Assembly (NCBI GenBank): GCA_964410945.1
Contig: CAYPJE010000002.1
Location: forward strand, 62,001-126,000
Direction of reading: 5' to 3'
DNA from: CAYPJE01 sp964410945
GTDB lineage: Bacteria; Fidelibacterota; Marinisomatia; Marinisomatales; TCS56
DNA length: 64,000 bases
Below the pieces are notes generated by a model. The model was not told the origin of the DNA and searched no databases. It saw only the letters and a list, made by a program, of their open reading frames with translations. A program made the position numbers and the translations under genes. Positions within the stretch are counted from its first letter, which is position 1; each line of letters starts with the position of its first letter. Shown here in pieces: positions 26,100-34,471 of this stretch.

Positions 26100-28418
26100 C
26101 TATTCGGGCAGAGCGGCCTGGAGCTTCTCCAGCCGGATATGACGTTCAATTGCAAACTTCACGATTGCTTCCCACTGCCAGTTGGCACCCAGGTGGGCTT
26201 CGTCGATCACATCATCCAGCGTACCGCCTGAACGCCAGCGGTTGTCCCAGTCGGCGCTGACTGAATATTCTTTAACAATGGGGGTTTTGATCCAGTTACC
26301 CATCAGATCGATGGCCGTATTGGTGATAATCATGGCATCGGTCCACTCTTTTGGGGAAATAATGGAATCCCGGTATTCAGGACTTTGCATCGTGAACAGC
26401 CCGTAGCTGAGGGCGGCTACAATCTTGACGTTGGGTCCTTCATCCCTGATCTTGGGAAGAATCGAGATTAATTCATCGGTCGATTTGGTACCGCGAACAA
26501 TAACAACACCTTCCTTGGGCCGGTCGGGATCATAGTCCTTAATTATGTAAGCACCTTTGGCGGCATCAAAATGAGAGGCCATCCCCAGCGCCTCACGATC
26601 CGGTATTTTAACTCCCGGACGTGTAAGATGAAGGGCAATGATCGGAATATCGGTTTTCAGGGCAGCACCCAGCATCACCGGTACTTCGTTATATTCGTAT
26701 GGGTGCAGGTTTAATATTTGCCCTTTTGGAAACAGCTGGGTAACCCCCGGGGCAAAGATACCAAAATGCGTGCGGCTGTCTTCGGCGGTTTCCGGTCCGC
26801 TGTGGCCCGCCACCCAGATTGTTTTCCCGACCTTGAACTGGGAATCCTGGGCGGCCTGGCTGAACAGGCGGAAGGCACCGTATTTTAGGTAACTGAAAGA
26901 GCCATAGGTACTGCAGGCTGTCAGATAGCCATTATATTTATCATAGACATCATTGTTCATATTTACCGATGAAACACCGACGTTAATGGCCGCATTGGCA
27001 AACTCGGTTATACCCTGTGGCATCAGAGTACCGCCAGGATTGTCTTTCCGGTCGTACATGCCGGTATCGTCCGCATCACCCCAGCCTTTTGAAAAACCGG
27101 CGATGTTGGTTGAGCCGGCCAGGTCGGCGCTGTTTACCAGGAACAGGGGCCGGCCATATTTTTTCTGCGACCAGGAATTCACCCAGGAACCGAAATTACC
27201 GAATCCGCCGCGATTGGGAGCGGTTTCGCCTGGTTTTTTATACAATTCTACTGGATAGTTTTCGTAGTCGTACAACTCTGGATCTTCAAGCGGATTGGCA
27301 TCATATTTATCTGATCCGGGGAGGGTTTCGGGTATGCTGTCACCAAGTTCAATCAGCCGATCGGCCAGGTAGTCAGTCAGACCATCGACCTTATCAAACA
27401 GGGAAAAGACGGCTTCCATGACTTCAGCCATCTGCTGTTTGTCGGAATCAAAATCATCAAATCCCGGCTGATCCATATGGGGTAGAGTGATGCCATATTT
27501 TTCTACAAAGTCACGCTTGGTTTTCCAGAATTCCTCCGAATTGCGTTTATGCGGGGCCCCGTGACTCGGAGCATCATATTTATAATATCCGCGCCCTTTC
27601 CGGGATTTGAACCACAACATCTTGGGTTGATCCGGATCAGGGTTGGAAAGGAGATTCTCAAAGCCGGTCAACAGTTGTCCCCAGTCCTCGCCATTTTCTA
27701 CGCCAACGACCTTCCAGCCATAAGGGGCAAACCAGTCAGTTGGCGTACCGGCAACCACCGAGCTGAAGGGGCGGGCATCGATGCCCCAGTCGTTCCAATC
27801 GACGAGTGTGATGAAATTACCAAGGCCCAGTCCATAAGCGGAATTTTTGGTCTCATGCACAACACCGGGTGTCAAGCCCCCTTCACCTTCAATGGCAAAC
27901 ACCTTAACACTATCGAATCCGGCATGTTTCAGGGCGAATGCTTCCCCGGCGGCGATCGGAAATCCGTGTCCACTGGGGCCGGTATTGGCTTTGAAAAACA
28001 GGGTTTTACCTTCCATCTCGGCGTGGCCCGGCAGGCCGCCACGGCGCCGAAGGGTCAACAGGTCCTCCCAGGTGAGGGTGTATTCATCGCCCATGGGATT
28101 CAAATATTTTTTATTACCAGTAGTCTGATATTTCCGGCGTAGGGCCTCGTTGAAAACGGCCAGGACGGCATAAATCAGAGGGTTTGTATGGCCGGCACTC
28201 AGAATAAAACGATCCCCGAAGCGTTTACCGGGATTGCGTATATCCCAATTCATTACACCCGATAAGAGGGTGGCAACAGTGGCCTGCATCTTTGAGCGCG
28301 ATCCCCCGGGATGGCCGCTCTGGCTCAGATTAAGCATGATGTCGATACATTGATCTGCCAGATCCTTAATGTTTTCCCAATAGCTAAATGCTTGACGTTG
28401 TTCGGAAAGAGTCGTCAT
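26100..28418 (-). CDS. transketolase-family thiamine diphosphate enzyme
   Basis: This 772-aa protein has the transketolase layout. The N-terminal ThDP domain carries SGHPGGS (34-40), SAGHTNPL (74-81) and the cofactor motif GEGGLTPG...WND (178-209), where most relatives have GDG. The pyrimidine-binding and C-terminal domains follow, with VAGHSGPETAEDSRTHFG and HLTRPGV. Transketolases move two-carbon units between sugar phosphates; this long variant with an atypical GEG motif may have a different acceptor. It is divergent from the Lrp-type regulator at 28751 across a 332-base gap with palindromes. Length, neighbours and motif make an ordinary housekeeping transketolase less certain. The exact reaction is open. 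Confidence 0.8.
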   Translation of the reverse strand: MTTLSEQRQAFSYWENIKDLADQCIDIMLNLSQSGHPGGSRSKMQATVATLLSGVMNWDIRNPGKRFGDRFILSAGHTNPLIYAVLAVFNEALRRKYQTTGNKKYLNPMGDEYTLTWEDLLTLRRRGGLPGHAEMEGKTLFFKANTGPSGHGFPIAAGEAFALKHAGFDSVKVFAIEGEGGLTPGVVHETKNSAYGLGLGNFITLVDWNDWGIDARPFSSVVAGTPTDWFAPYGWKVVGVENGEDWGQLLTGFENLLSNPDPDQPKMLWFKSRKGRGYYKYDAPSHGAPHKRNSEEFWKTKRDFVEKYGITLPHMDQPGFDDFDSDKQQMAEVMEAVFSLFDKVDGLTDYLADRLIELGDSIPETLPGSDKYDANPLEDPELYDYENYPVELYKKPGETAPNRGGFGNFGSWVNSWSQKKYGRPLFLVNSADLAGSTNIAGFSKGWGDADDTGMYDRKDNPGGTLMPQGITEFANAAINVGVSSVNMNNDVYDKYNGYLTACSTYGSFSYLKYGAFRLFSQAAQDSQFKVGKTIWVAGHSGPETAEDSRTHFGIFAPGVTQLFPKGQILNLHPYEYNEVPVMLGAALKTDIPIIALHLTRPGVKIPDREALGMASHFDAAKGAYIIKDYDPDRPKEGVVIVRGTKSTDELISILPKIRDEGPNVKIVAALSYGLFTMQSPEYRDSIISPKEWTDAMIITNTAIDLMGNWIKTPIVKEYSVSADWDNRWRSGGTLDDVIDEAHLGANWQWEAIVKFAIERHIRLEKLQAALPE

Positions 28419-28750
28419 TACGTTCTCCTATTTAATACTACAGTTATTATTTAATCCCCGGCCGGGGAAAATGCTTGTAATTCGCTGAAAGCAGTAGTTA
28501 TAAATTCCTGGTAGAAGTTGTCCGGATACCGCTAGTATATATTTTTTAACAACCATGATGATCAGCAATTAATTAAAAGCGATTGAAATTAATATGGTCA
28601 ACGGTCATCAATCCACTCTTACTGAACATGAGGTCTGATTCTTTGATACGGCGAACAACAATTGTTGATAAGGCCAGTATTTCTCATTTGAAAAATTAAT
28701 ATTATCTAACTACATTCAATAGCATAATATTATTAGGGGAATGGATTAAG
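28419..28750. promoter_or_regulatory. divergent control region between the transketolase-like and lrp-like genes
   Basis: This is a 332-base AT-rich gap with no gene. It holds three symmetrical sequences: CCCCGGCCGGGG (28456-28467) near the transketolase-like start, CAACAATTGTTG (28656-28667), and AATATTAT/ATAATATT arms (28698-28705 and 28724-28731) around the lrp-side promoter. These are candidate operators for the Lrp-type regulator; no binding is shown. Confidence 0.5.
28688..28716 (+). promoter_or_regulatory. candidate promoter of the lrp-led operon
   Basis: TTGAAA (28688-28693), a 17-base spacer, then TACATT (28711-28716), 35 bases before the start codon. The left arm of the AATATTAT inverted repeat lies in the spacer and the right arm just downstream of the -10, as expected for autorepression. 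Confidence 0.45.
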
Positions 28751-29233
28751 ATGCCAAATAATCACAAAGAACTAGACCATACCGACCGGAAAATACTTGA
28801 GATTTTGCAGGAGCAGGGTCGGATAACCAATTCCGAACTGGCCAAACAGGTAGGTATGTCACCTCCTCCGACCCTGGAGCGTGTCAAGAAATTAGAACGA
28901 AAAGGGTATATCACAAAATATGTTGCTCTGGTGGAGCCCCAGAAAGTCGGTATCAGTTGTTTTACCTACGTTGAGGTGACTCTGGTACGACACGGCGTGG
29001 CTGCTCTGGACCGGTTAACCAAAGCACTGGTTGCCATGGATGAAGTTCTGGAATGCCATCATATCACCGGCGAAGCTGATTTCATGCTAAAGGTAGCCAC
29101 CAAAGATATTCCAGCCTATGAGGATTTCATAATCCATAAGTTGACGGCCCTGCCCGATGTTCAGCATTTGAAGACCCTGGTAGTTTTGTCAACCAAAAAG
29201 CAGGAAACCAGGCTGCCGGTAAACGGAGAGTAA
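28751..29233 (+). CDS. Lrp/AsnC family transcriptional regulator
   Basis: This is a 160-aa regulator of the feast/famine class. The N-terminal winged helix-turn-helix reads DHTDRKILEILQEQGRITN then SELAKQVGMSPPPTLERVKKLE (about residues 8-50). The C-terminal RAM ligand-binding domain ends with LPDVQHLKTLVVLS. Such proteins sense amino acids. It starts an apparent operon with three amino-acid-degrading PLP enzymes (the next start is 1 base after its stop), so control of that operon by an amino acid is a reasonable inference. Its own promoter region contains inverted repeats. The effector is unknown. Confidence 0.93.
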   Translation: MPNNHKELDHTDRKILEILQEQGRITNSELAKQVGMSPPPTLERVKKLERKGYITKYVALVEPQKVGISCFTYVEVTLVRHGVAALDRLTKALVAMDEVLECHHITGEADFMLKVATKDIPAYEDFIIHKLTALPDVQHLKTLVVLSTKKQETRLPVNGE

Positions 29234-29234
29234 T

Positions 29235-30632
29235 ATGTCCAGAGAAAAACCCGGTTTATCAAAGAATGATTTGAATTATTGGGTTGCAGCTGGCCGTGAG
29301 ATGACCGCCGATCGGCAACGCCGGATCAGACGAGCAAAAAACTGGAAATTCGACACGATTGCCACTCATGGTTTGTATGACCTGTCCCAGGCATTGCAAA
29401 ACAATAACGGCTCGATCATGGAGCCGGTTTATCTGTCAACTGCCCAGGCCTATGAAAATTCATATGCGCTTGAGGCCGGATTATCCTACCAGATGCCCAG
29501 CTGGTGTTATTCGCGGATAGCTAATCCCACCAATTTATTCCTGGAGGAAACGGCCGCGTTGCTGGAAATCTATGGCACAAATCTGGAGGCCAGTTGCGTG
29601 GCAACCTCCAGCGGGATGAGTGCCATCCGTACGGCAACGGAACCGTTTTTGGTAGTCGATGATAGCTTGCCGCCGCCAAATATTGTGGCCTGTTCGAAAG
29701 TTTATGGCGGTACCTTTCAGCAGTTTTCTGTCCGCCGCGAGCAGGAACAGGGAATCGAGGTTCGCTGGGTACTGCATCCTTCCGATACCGGTGAATGGGC
29801 GGAAAAAATCGATGCCGGTACCCGCTTCGTATACGGTGAATTCCCATCCAATCCATCGGTTTCCATATTTGATATCGAGGCTGTGGCAGATCTGGCTCAT
29901 ATTCAGGGGATTCCACTGATTGTTGATGCCACCTGTGCCTCACCGGCTCTGACCAGGCCGCTGGCCTTCGGAGCAGATATTGTGGTGCAATCGGCCACCA
30001 AGGTTATGGCCGCCAGTGGTTCATCTGTGGTGGGATTGGTGGTGGCCAGGAAGAATATTACCAGCAAGGTGGGCTGCGATGAAATGATGGCCGACTTTGC
30101 CGCCTGGGTCAAGCTATGGCCCTACCGTGATAACGGCCCCGGTTTGCATCCCATGGGAGCCTACCTGACTTTAAATGACCTGCGTACCCTGCGATCCCGG
30201 ATTGCCCAAATGAGCCGCAGTGCCATGCAGGTGGCCGAATTCCTGGAAAATCATTCCAAGGTTGACAAGGTTTTTTACCCGGGCTTGGAGAGCTATCACT
30301 CGCATGACCTGGCACGGTGCTATATGAAACTGGTTGACAGTGAAGAACATCTGTATGGTTATATGCTGATGGTTGAGATCAAGGAAACCAGCGATAGTGA
30401 TAATACCAATACGCGCAAATTCTATGATGGACTGGATATGATCTGGCGTGGTACCGATCTGGGGCGAGTTAAAACAATTGCAACTATGAATGCCATATCG
30501 ACTCACCAGCAGCAGGGTGAAAAAGGACGCCAACTGGCGGCCATCAACCCCAACGCAGTGCGGATTTCGACCGGAGTTGAACATCCTGATGATATAATTG
30601 CCGATCTGGAAAAAGGTTTAAATCAAATTTGA
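29235..30632 (+). CDS. Cys/Met metabolism PLP-dependent enzyme, long form
   Basis: This 465-aa protein belongs to the trans-sulfuration (fold type I, Cys/Met metabolism) family. Visible active-site features are YSRIANPT (Tyr92, Arg94), SSGMSAI, VYGGTF, the PLP-ring aspartate in IVDATCASP (Asp231) and the Schiff-base lysine in QSATKV (Lys256). It is longer than usual by about 60 residues, mostly an N-terminal extension (1-55). O-acetylhomoserine sulfhydrylase or a C-S lyase are both possible. The neighbours, a second family member and a tyrosine phenol-lyase, point to amino-acid breakdown. It starts 1 base after the lrp-like gene and ends 22 bases before the next. Confidence 0.85.
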   Translation: MSREKPGLSKNDLNYWVAAGREMTADRQRRIRRAKNWKFDTIATHGLYDLSQALQNNNGSIMEPVYLSTAQAYENSYALEAGLSYQMPSWCYSRIANPTNLFLEETAALLEIYGTNLEASCVATSSGMSAIRTATEPFLVVDDSLPPPNIVACSKVYGGTFQQFSVRREQEQGIEVRWVLHPSDTGEWAEKIDAGTRFVYGEFPSNPSVSIFDIEAVADLAHIQGIPLIVDATCASPALTRPLAFGADIVVQSATKVMAASGSSVVGLVVARKNITSKVGCDEMMADFAAWVKLWPYRDNGPGLHPMGAYLTLNDLRTLRSRIAQMSRSAMQVAEFLENHSKVDKVFYPGLESYHSHDLARCYMKLVDSEEHLYGYMLMVEIKETSDSDNTNTRKFYDGLDMIWRGTDLGRVKTIATMNAISTHQQQGEKGRQLAAINPNAVRISTGVEHPDDIIADLEKGLNQI

Positions 30633-30654
30633 GTTAAAAATTTATAGGGGAATT

Positions 30655-31842
30655 ATGGAAAATTTGAAATCCAAAGGATTTGATACCCAGGTCATACATA
30701 GTGGTGCGAATCCCGATCGAACTCACGGCAGTGTCAACCCACCAATTTACCAAAGCTCGACCTTTGTGTTTGAATCCGCCGATCAGGGAGCCGCGCGTTT
30801 TGCCGGACAGGAAGCGGGATTTATTTACACCCGGTTGGGTAACCCGACAATTGCCGCCCTGGAGGATGCCGTGGCCGGTCTGGAAGGTGGATATGGCGGT
30901 CTGGCGACAGCATCCGGGATGGCGGCGATTACTACCATCTATATGGCCTTTCTGGAGCAGGGAACCCATATCGTAGGAACCGACTGTGTCTATGGCCCCT
31001 CACGTGTGGTAATTGAAAAGGAATTTGCCCGTTTTGGAGTTGAGTATGATTTTGTGGATTCGTCAAATCTGGATGAAGTACGCAAAGCAATCAGGCCCAA
31101 CACCAGACTGGTATATATTGAAACACCGGCCAATCCGACCATCAAATTAACCGATATCCAGGCCTGCGCAAATATTGCCCATGAAAATGGCGCCGTACTT
31201 GTAGTAGACAACACATTTATGACGCCGGCCCTTCAGCAGCCCTTCGACTTCGGTGCCGATGTGATCGTTCACAGCATGACCAAAGCACTGAATGGCCACA
31301 CCGATGTGGTGGCAGGAATGATTGTCAGTAAAACCGAGGAACTGCATAATAAGATCAAGCCGGTACTGAGATCGATGGGCGGTACCATGGATCCCCATCA
31401 GGCCTGGCTGGTTTTACGAGGCTTGCGGACCCTGTCATTGCGGGTGGAAAGAGCCCAGCAGAATGCCCAGATCCTGGCCGAATATTTAGAGCGGCATCCC
31501 AAGGTTGAGTGGGTAAAATTCCCCGGACTGTCCTCGCATCCTCAGCACGATCTGGCCAAAAAGCAGATGTCCGGTTTCGGATTTATGATCAGCTTTGGTG
31601 TGCAGGGTGGTGCCGAAGCCGGCAAAACAATAATGAACAATGTTCAGGTGCCTAAGCTGGCGGTCTCGCTGGGAGGATATGAATCCCTGATTCAGCATCC
31701 GGCCTCGATGACCCACGCCGGAATGAGCAGGGAATGTCAGGAGACGGCCGGTATTACGGCTGGCCTGATACGCCTGTCCGTGGGCTGTGAAAACATTGAA
31801 GATATTCAGGCCGATCTTGATAACTGCCTTGGGTTAATTTGA
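30655..31842 (+). CDS. methionine gamma-lyase/cystathionine lyase-like enzyme
   Basis: This 395-aa trans-sulfuration family enzyme is of standard length. It shows YTRLGNPT (Tyr58, Arg60), SGMAAI, VYGPSR, VVDNTFMTP (Asp185) and HSMTKALNGH (Lys210, Schiff base). The position that is Cys116 in Pseudomonas putida methionine gamma-lyase is Pro115 here, as in cystathionine beta-lyases. So it may cleave methionine, cystathionine or homocysteine; sequence alone does not decide. Likely products are a thiol or cysteine/homocysteine plus ammonia and an oxo-acid. A GGGG ribosome site precedes ATG 30655. It is the third gene of the lrp-led operon. Confidence 0.85.
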   Translation: MENLKSKGFDTQVIHSGANPDRTHGSVNPPIYQSSTFVFESADQGAARFAGQEAGFIYTRLGNPTIAALEDAVAGLEGGYGGLATASGMAAITTIYMAFLEQGTHIVGTDCVYGPSRVVIEKEFARFGVEYDFVDSSNLDEVRKAIRPNTRLVYIETPANPTIKLTDIQACANIAHENGAVLVVDNTFMTPALQQPFDFGADVIVHSMTKALNGHTDVVAGMIVSKTEELHNKIKPVLRSMGGTMDPHQAWLVLRGLRTLSLRVERAQQNAQILAEYLERHPKVEWVKFPGLSSHPQHDLAKKQMSGFGFMISFGVQGGAEAGKTIMNNVQVPKLAVSLGGYESLIQHPASMTHAGMSRECQETAGITAGLIRLSVGCENIEDIQADLDNCLGLI

Positions 31843-31936
31843 CTAAAAGATAAAATGAACCGGCGATTTTAACCTTAACATCTGAACACATGCACACCCG
31901 AACACTTTTTAAATATTATAATTGCAGGAGAAAATT

Positions 31937-33319
31937 ATGATTGAGCGTCGATCCTGGGCCGAGCCCTGGAAAATCAAAATGGTAGAACATCTGCGGATGA
32001 CTACCAGGGAAGAACGCCTGGCAGCAATCAAAGAGGCCGGGTACAATACATTTCTATTGAAATCAGCCGATGTCTACATTGATTTACTGACTGACAGTGG
32101 TACTAACGCCATGAGTGACCGCCAGTGGGCCGGACTAATGTTGGGCGATGAAGCCTATGCCGGCAGCCGGAATTTCTATAACCTGGAAAAATCGATTCAG
32201 GATCATTACTCATATAAATATCTAATTCCGACGCACCAGGGACGTGGCGCCGAACATATGATAAGCCAGATCATGATCAAGGATGGCGATTATATACCCG
32301 GCAATATGTATTTCACTACCACACGCCTGCATCAGGAATTGGCTGGTGGAAACTTTATTGATGTTATCGTTGATGAAGCTCATGATACCGAGAGTGAATT
32401 CCTGTTCAAGGGTAATATAGCCCTTGATAAACTGCAGGCCCTGATCGATAAGGTGGGTGCCGATAAAATTCCGTATGTAGCGATGGCAACGGCGGTGAAT
32501 ATGGCCGGTGGGCAGCCAATTTCCCTGGGTAACTTAAAAGCAGTCAGAGCGTTGACACAGAAATATGGTATTCCCATCGTTCATGATATGACCCGCGTAG
32601 CCGAAAACGCCTGGTTTATCAAGGAACGGGAAGAAGGTTATGCTGATAAATCGGTAGCCGAAATTGTTTATGAAATATGTTCGCTGACCGACCATGCCAC
32701 AATGAGTGCGAAAAAGGATCCGATTGTTAATATCGGTGGATTCCTGGCAACTAATGATGAAGATGTGTATCGCAAAGCCCAGAATATGGTTGTAGTTTAT
32801 GAAGGATTACATACTTACGGTGGAATGGCTGGCCGGGATATGGAAGCAGTCGCCATCGGTATTGCCGAATCGGTACAGGATGACCATATGCGGGCCCGTG
32901 TTGGACAGACGCAGTATTTGGGTGAAAAACTGATTGAATACGGAATTCCGATTGTGAAGCCGATCGGCAGTCATGGTGTTTTCATCGACGCCCATAAATT
33001 CCTGCCACACCTGGAACAGGATGTTTTTCCGGCCCAGACCCTGGCAGCAGAGATTTATATCCAGGCCGGTGTGCGCACCATGGAACGGGGAATCGTTTCC
33101 GCCGGCCGGAATAAGGATACCGGTAAGCATAACCGCCCCAAGCTGGAGCTGGTCCGTGTTACCATACCGCGACGCGTTTATACCCAATCTCATATGGATG
33201 TTACCGCCGAGTCGATTGCCGATGTTTTGGAGCGCCGTGATGCCATTAAGGGCTTGCGCTTCACTTATGAGCCGGAATATCTGCGTTTCTTCCAGGCCCG
33301 TTTCGAACCACTGGCCTGA
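31937..33319 (+). CDS. tpl: tyrosine phenol-lyase (beta-tyrosinase)
   Basis: This 460-aa fold-I PLP enzyme splits L-tyrosine to phenol, pyruvate and ammonia. The family also contains tryptophanase, but the discriminating residues are those of tyrosine phenol-lyase. By reference to Citrobacter freundii numbering, Thr124, Met379, Arg381 and Phe448 correspond to Thr127, Met382, Arg384 and Phe451 here (YFTTTR, TMERG, LRFF). Tryptophanase has Asp, Val, Ile and His there. Catalytic Asp217, Lys260 (SAKKD), Arg220, Arg407 and Tyr74 are all in place, with a constant offset of 3. GGAG precedes ATG 31937. It is the last gene of the lrp-led operon, before a hairpin. Confidence 0.92.
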   Translation: MIERRSWAEPWKIKMVEHLRMTTREERLAAIKEAGYNTFLLKSADVYIDLLTDSGTNAMSDRQWAGLMLGDEAYAGSRNFYNLEKSIQDHYSYKYLIPTHQGRGAEHMISQIMIKDGDYIPGNMYFTTTRLHQELAGGNFIDVIVDEAHDTESEFLFKGNIALDKLQALIDKVGADKIPYVAMATAVNMAGGQPISLGNLKAVRALTQKYGIPIVHDMTRVAENAWFIKEREEGYADKSVAEIVYEICSLTDHATMSAKKDPIVNIGGFLATNDEDVYRKAQNMVVVYEGLHTYGGMAGRDMEAVAIGIAESVQDDHMRARVGQTQYLGEKLIEYGIPIVKPIGSHGVFIDAHKFLPHLEQDVFPAQTLAAEIYIQAGVRTMERGIVSAGRNKDTGKHNRPKLELVRVTIPRRVYTQSHMDVTAESIADVLERRDAIKGLRFTYEPEYLRFFQARFEPLA

Positions 33320-33340
33320 TTAATTCTTGATCCACCCCCT

Positions 33341-33370
33341 GGCCCGTCGGGTTGAATTATTCGGCGGGCC
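33341..33370 (+). terminator. hairpin after tyrosine phenol-lyase gene
   Basis: GGCCCGTCG (33341-33349) pairs with CGGCGGGCC (33362-33370) with one mismatch and a 12-base AT-rich loop. The T tract after it is weak, so termination is likely but not certain. Confidence 0.6.
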
Positions 33371-33436
33371 TCATTATATCTGGAAGCGGAACTATAATTA
33401 TTGTATAATCTTGGTAATTCTATTTAGCCAAATCAA

Positions 33437-34435
33437 ATGAATTCGAAACAAGAACTTGACCAGTTGATTTATCAGGCCCAGTGCTATGGATCGGTGGAGC
33501 CGATCGAATATATGGTGCCATACCCGAATCTGGGTTCGTTGGTTGAAGGACAGAACATTAAGCTGGCGGACCAGATCTGGTATGCTCCCAATCGGCTATC
33601 CTACGCCGAATTGAGCCGGCGGGTCCGCCGGACAGTAAACTGGTTATTGGAAGCGGGAATAACCAACCAGGATCGGGTGCTGCTCCTGAATTGTCCCTCA
33701 CCGGAGGCTGAAATCCTGTCGTATGCAATCTGGACAATTGGTGCCGTTCTGTTACTGCTGGGTGATGGTGATATACAGGGTGCAGTTGAAGCAACTGATC
33801 CCAAGCTGGTCATTGGCCAGCTTGATGAAGAAGTAAATGGTGTTAAATCAGTAATTACCGGTAAGGAAACTACCCAATATCCGAAGCTGGCGGAGGCTTA
33901 TTCGGAGAGTATCAGTCACCGTCGGCAGGCACGGCTGGATGAAGATGCGGCGATCTTCTGGAATGAAGGCAAAGGCATTCGTTTGAGCCATTATAATCTG
34001 CTGGTAAATACCAACGGTGTGCGGATTGTGCTGGAACTTGATAATTTTTCCAAACTGCGGATCAACCTTCCATCCGACTCGACTGCCTGGATAGTGCTGC
34101 AGGCACTTCTGCCGGTATACACCGGTATAGTTTTCAGTCCTAATAAGGGTGATATTTCAATTGGCTATCCCCGGCAGTTCGAGAAACTGGATTTCCTGGT
34201 AAATTTCCGTTGGTGGAAGCCGCTGGAACAAGGTATTTCCGAATTGCTGGTTGTACCGGAAGCATCGGCAATAATACAAGTCGATGATGATATAATACCA
34301 TTGCTTGAAGTCGACCGGCGAATAGCCGGGCATCTATGCCTGAGCGGTCATTCGGTGATGCAGGGCTACCTTGATGATGATTTCAATAATCAGGTATTCA
34401 TTGACGGCTGGTTGAAACTGCCAACGCCGGCTTAA
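33437..34435 (+). CDS. degenerate adenylate-forming (AMP-binding) protein
   Basis: This 332-aa protein resembles the large domain of acyl-CoA/amino-acid ligases: LSYAELSRRVRRTVNWLLEAG then DRVLLLNCPSPEAEILSYAIW near the start, and GHLCLSGHSVMQGYLDD then DGWLKL at the end. The ATP-phosphate loop, normally TSGTTGKPKG before LSHxN, is cut down to NEGKGIRLSHYN. The C-terminal lid domain with the catalytic lysine is missing. It therefore looks unable to adenylate and may bind a substrate or partner instead. A normal family member would be about 500 aa. The frame is clean, with no stop or shift, which suggests selection rather than decay. It leads a four-gene set, 36 bases before the next gene. Confidence 0.72.
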   Translation: MNSKQELDQLIYQAQCYGSVEPIEYMVPYPNLGSLVEGQNIKLADQIWYAPNRLSYAELSRRVRRTVNWLLEAGITNQDRVLLLNCPSPEAEILSYAIWTIGAVLLLLGDGDIQGAVEATDPKLVIGQLDEEVNGVKSVITGKETTQYPKLAEAYSESISHRRQARLDEDAAIFWNEGKGIRLSHYNLLVNTNGVRIVLELDNFSKLRINLPSDSTAWIVLQALLPVYTGIVFSPNKGDISIGYPRQFEKLDFLVNFRWWKPLEQGISELLVVPEASAIIQVDDDIIPLLEVDRRIAGHLCLSGHSVMQGYLDDDFNNQVFIDGWLKLPTPA

Positions 34436-34471
34436 TAGTCGGAGCGCAGGTAACAGACCGGCAACTGTACA

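Noticed and set aside
27549..28142. Long open frame on the + strand inside the transketolase-like gene
   Set aside because: It lies fully antisense to a gene with clear family motifs, has no ribosome site and encodes a low-complexity, Pro/Gly-rich product.
31922..33319. Tryptophanase as the product name, and TTG start at 31922
   Set aside because: The four substrate-selective residues are those of tyrosine phenol-lyase. ATG 31937 has a proper ribosome site and the extra five codons are not family-like.
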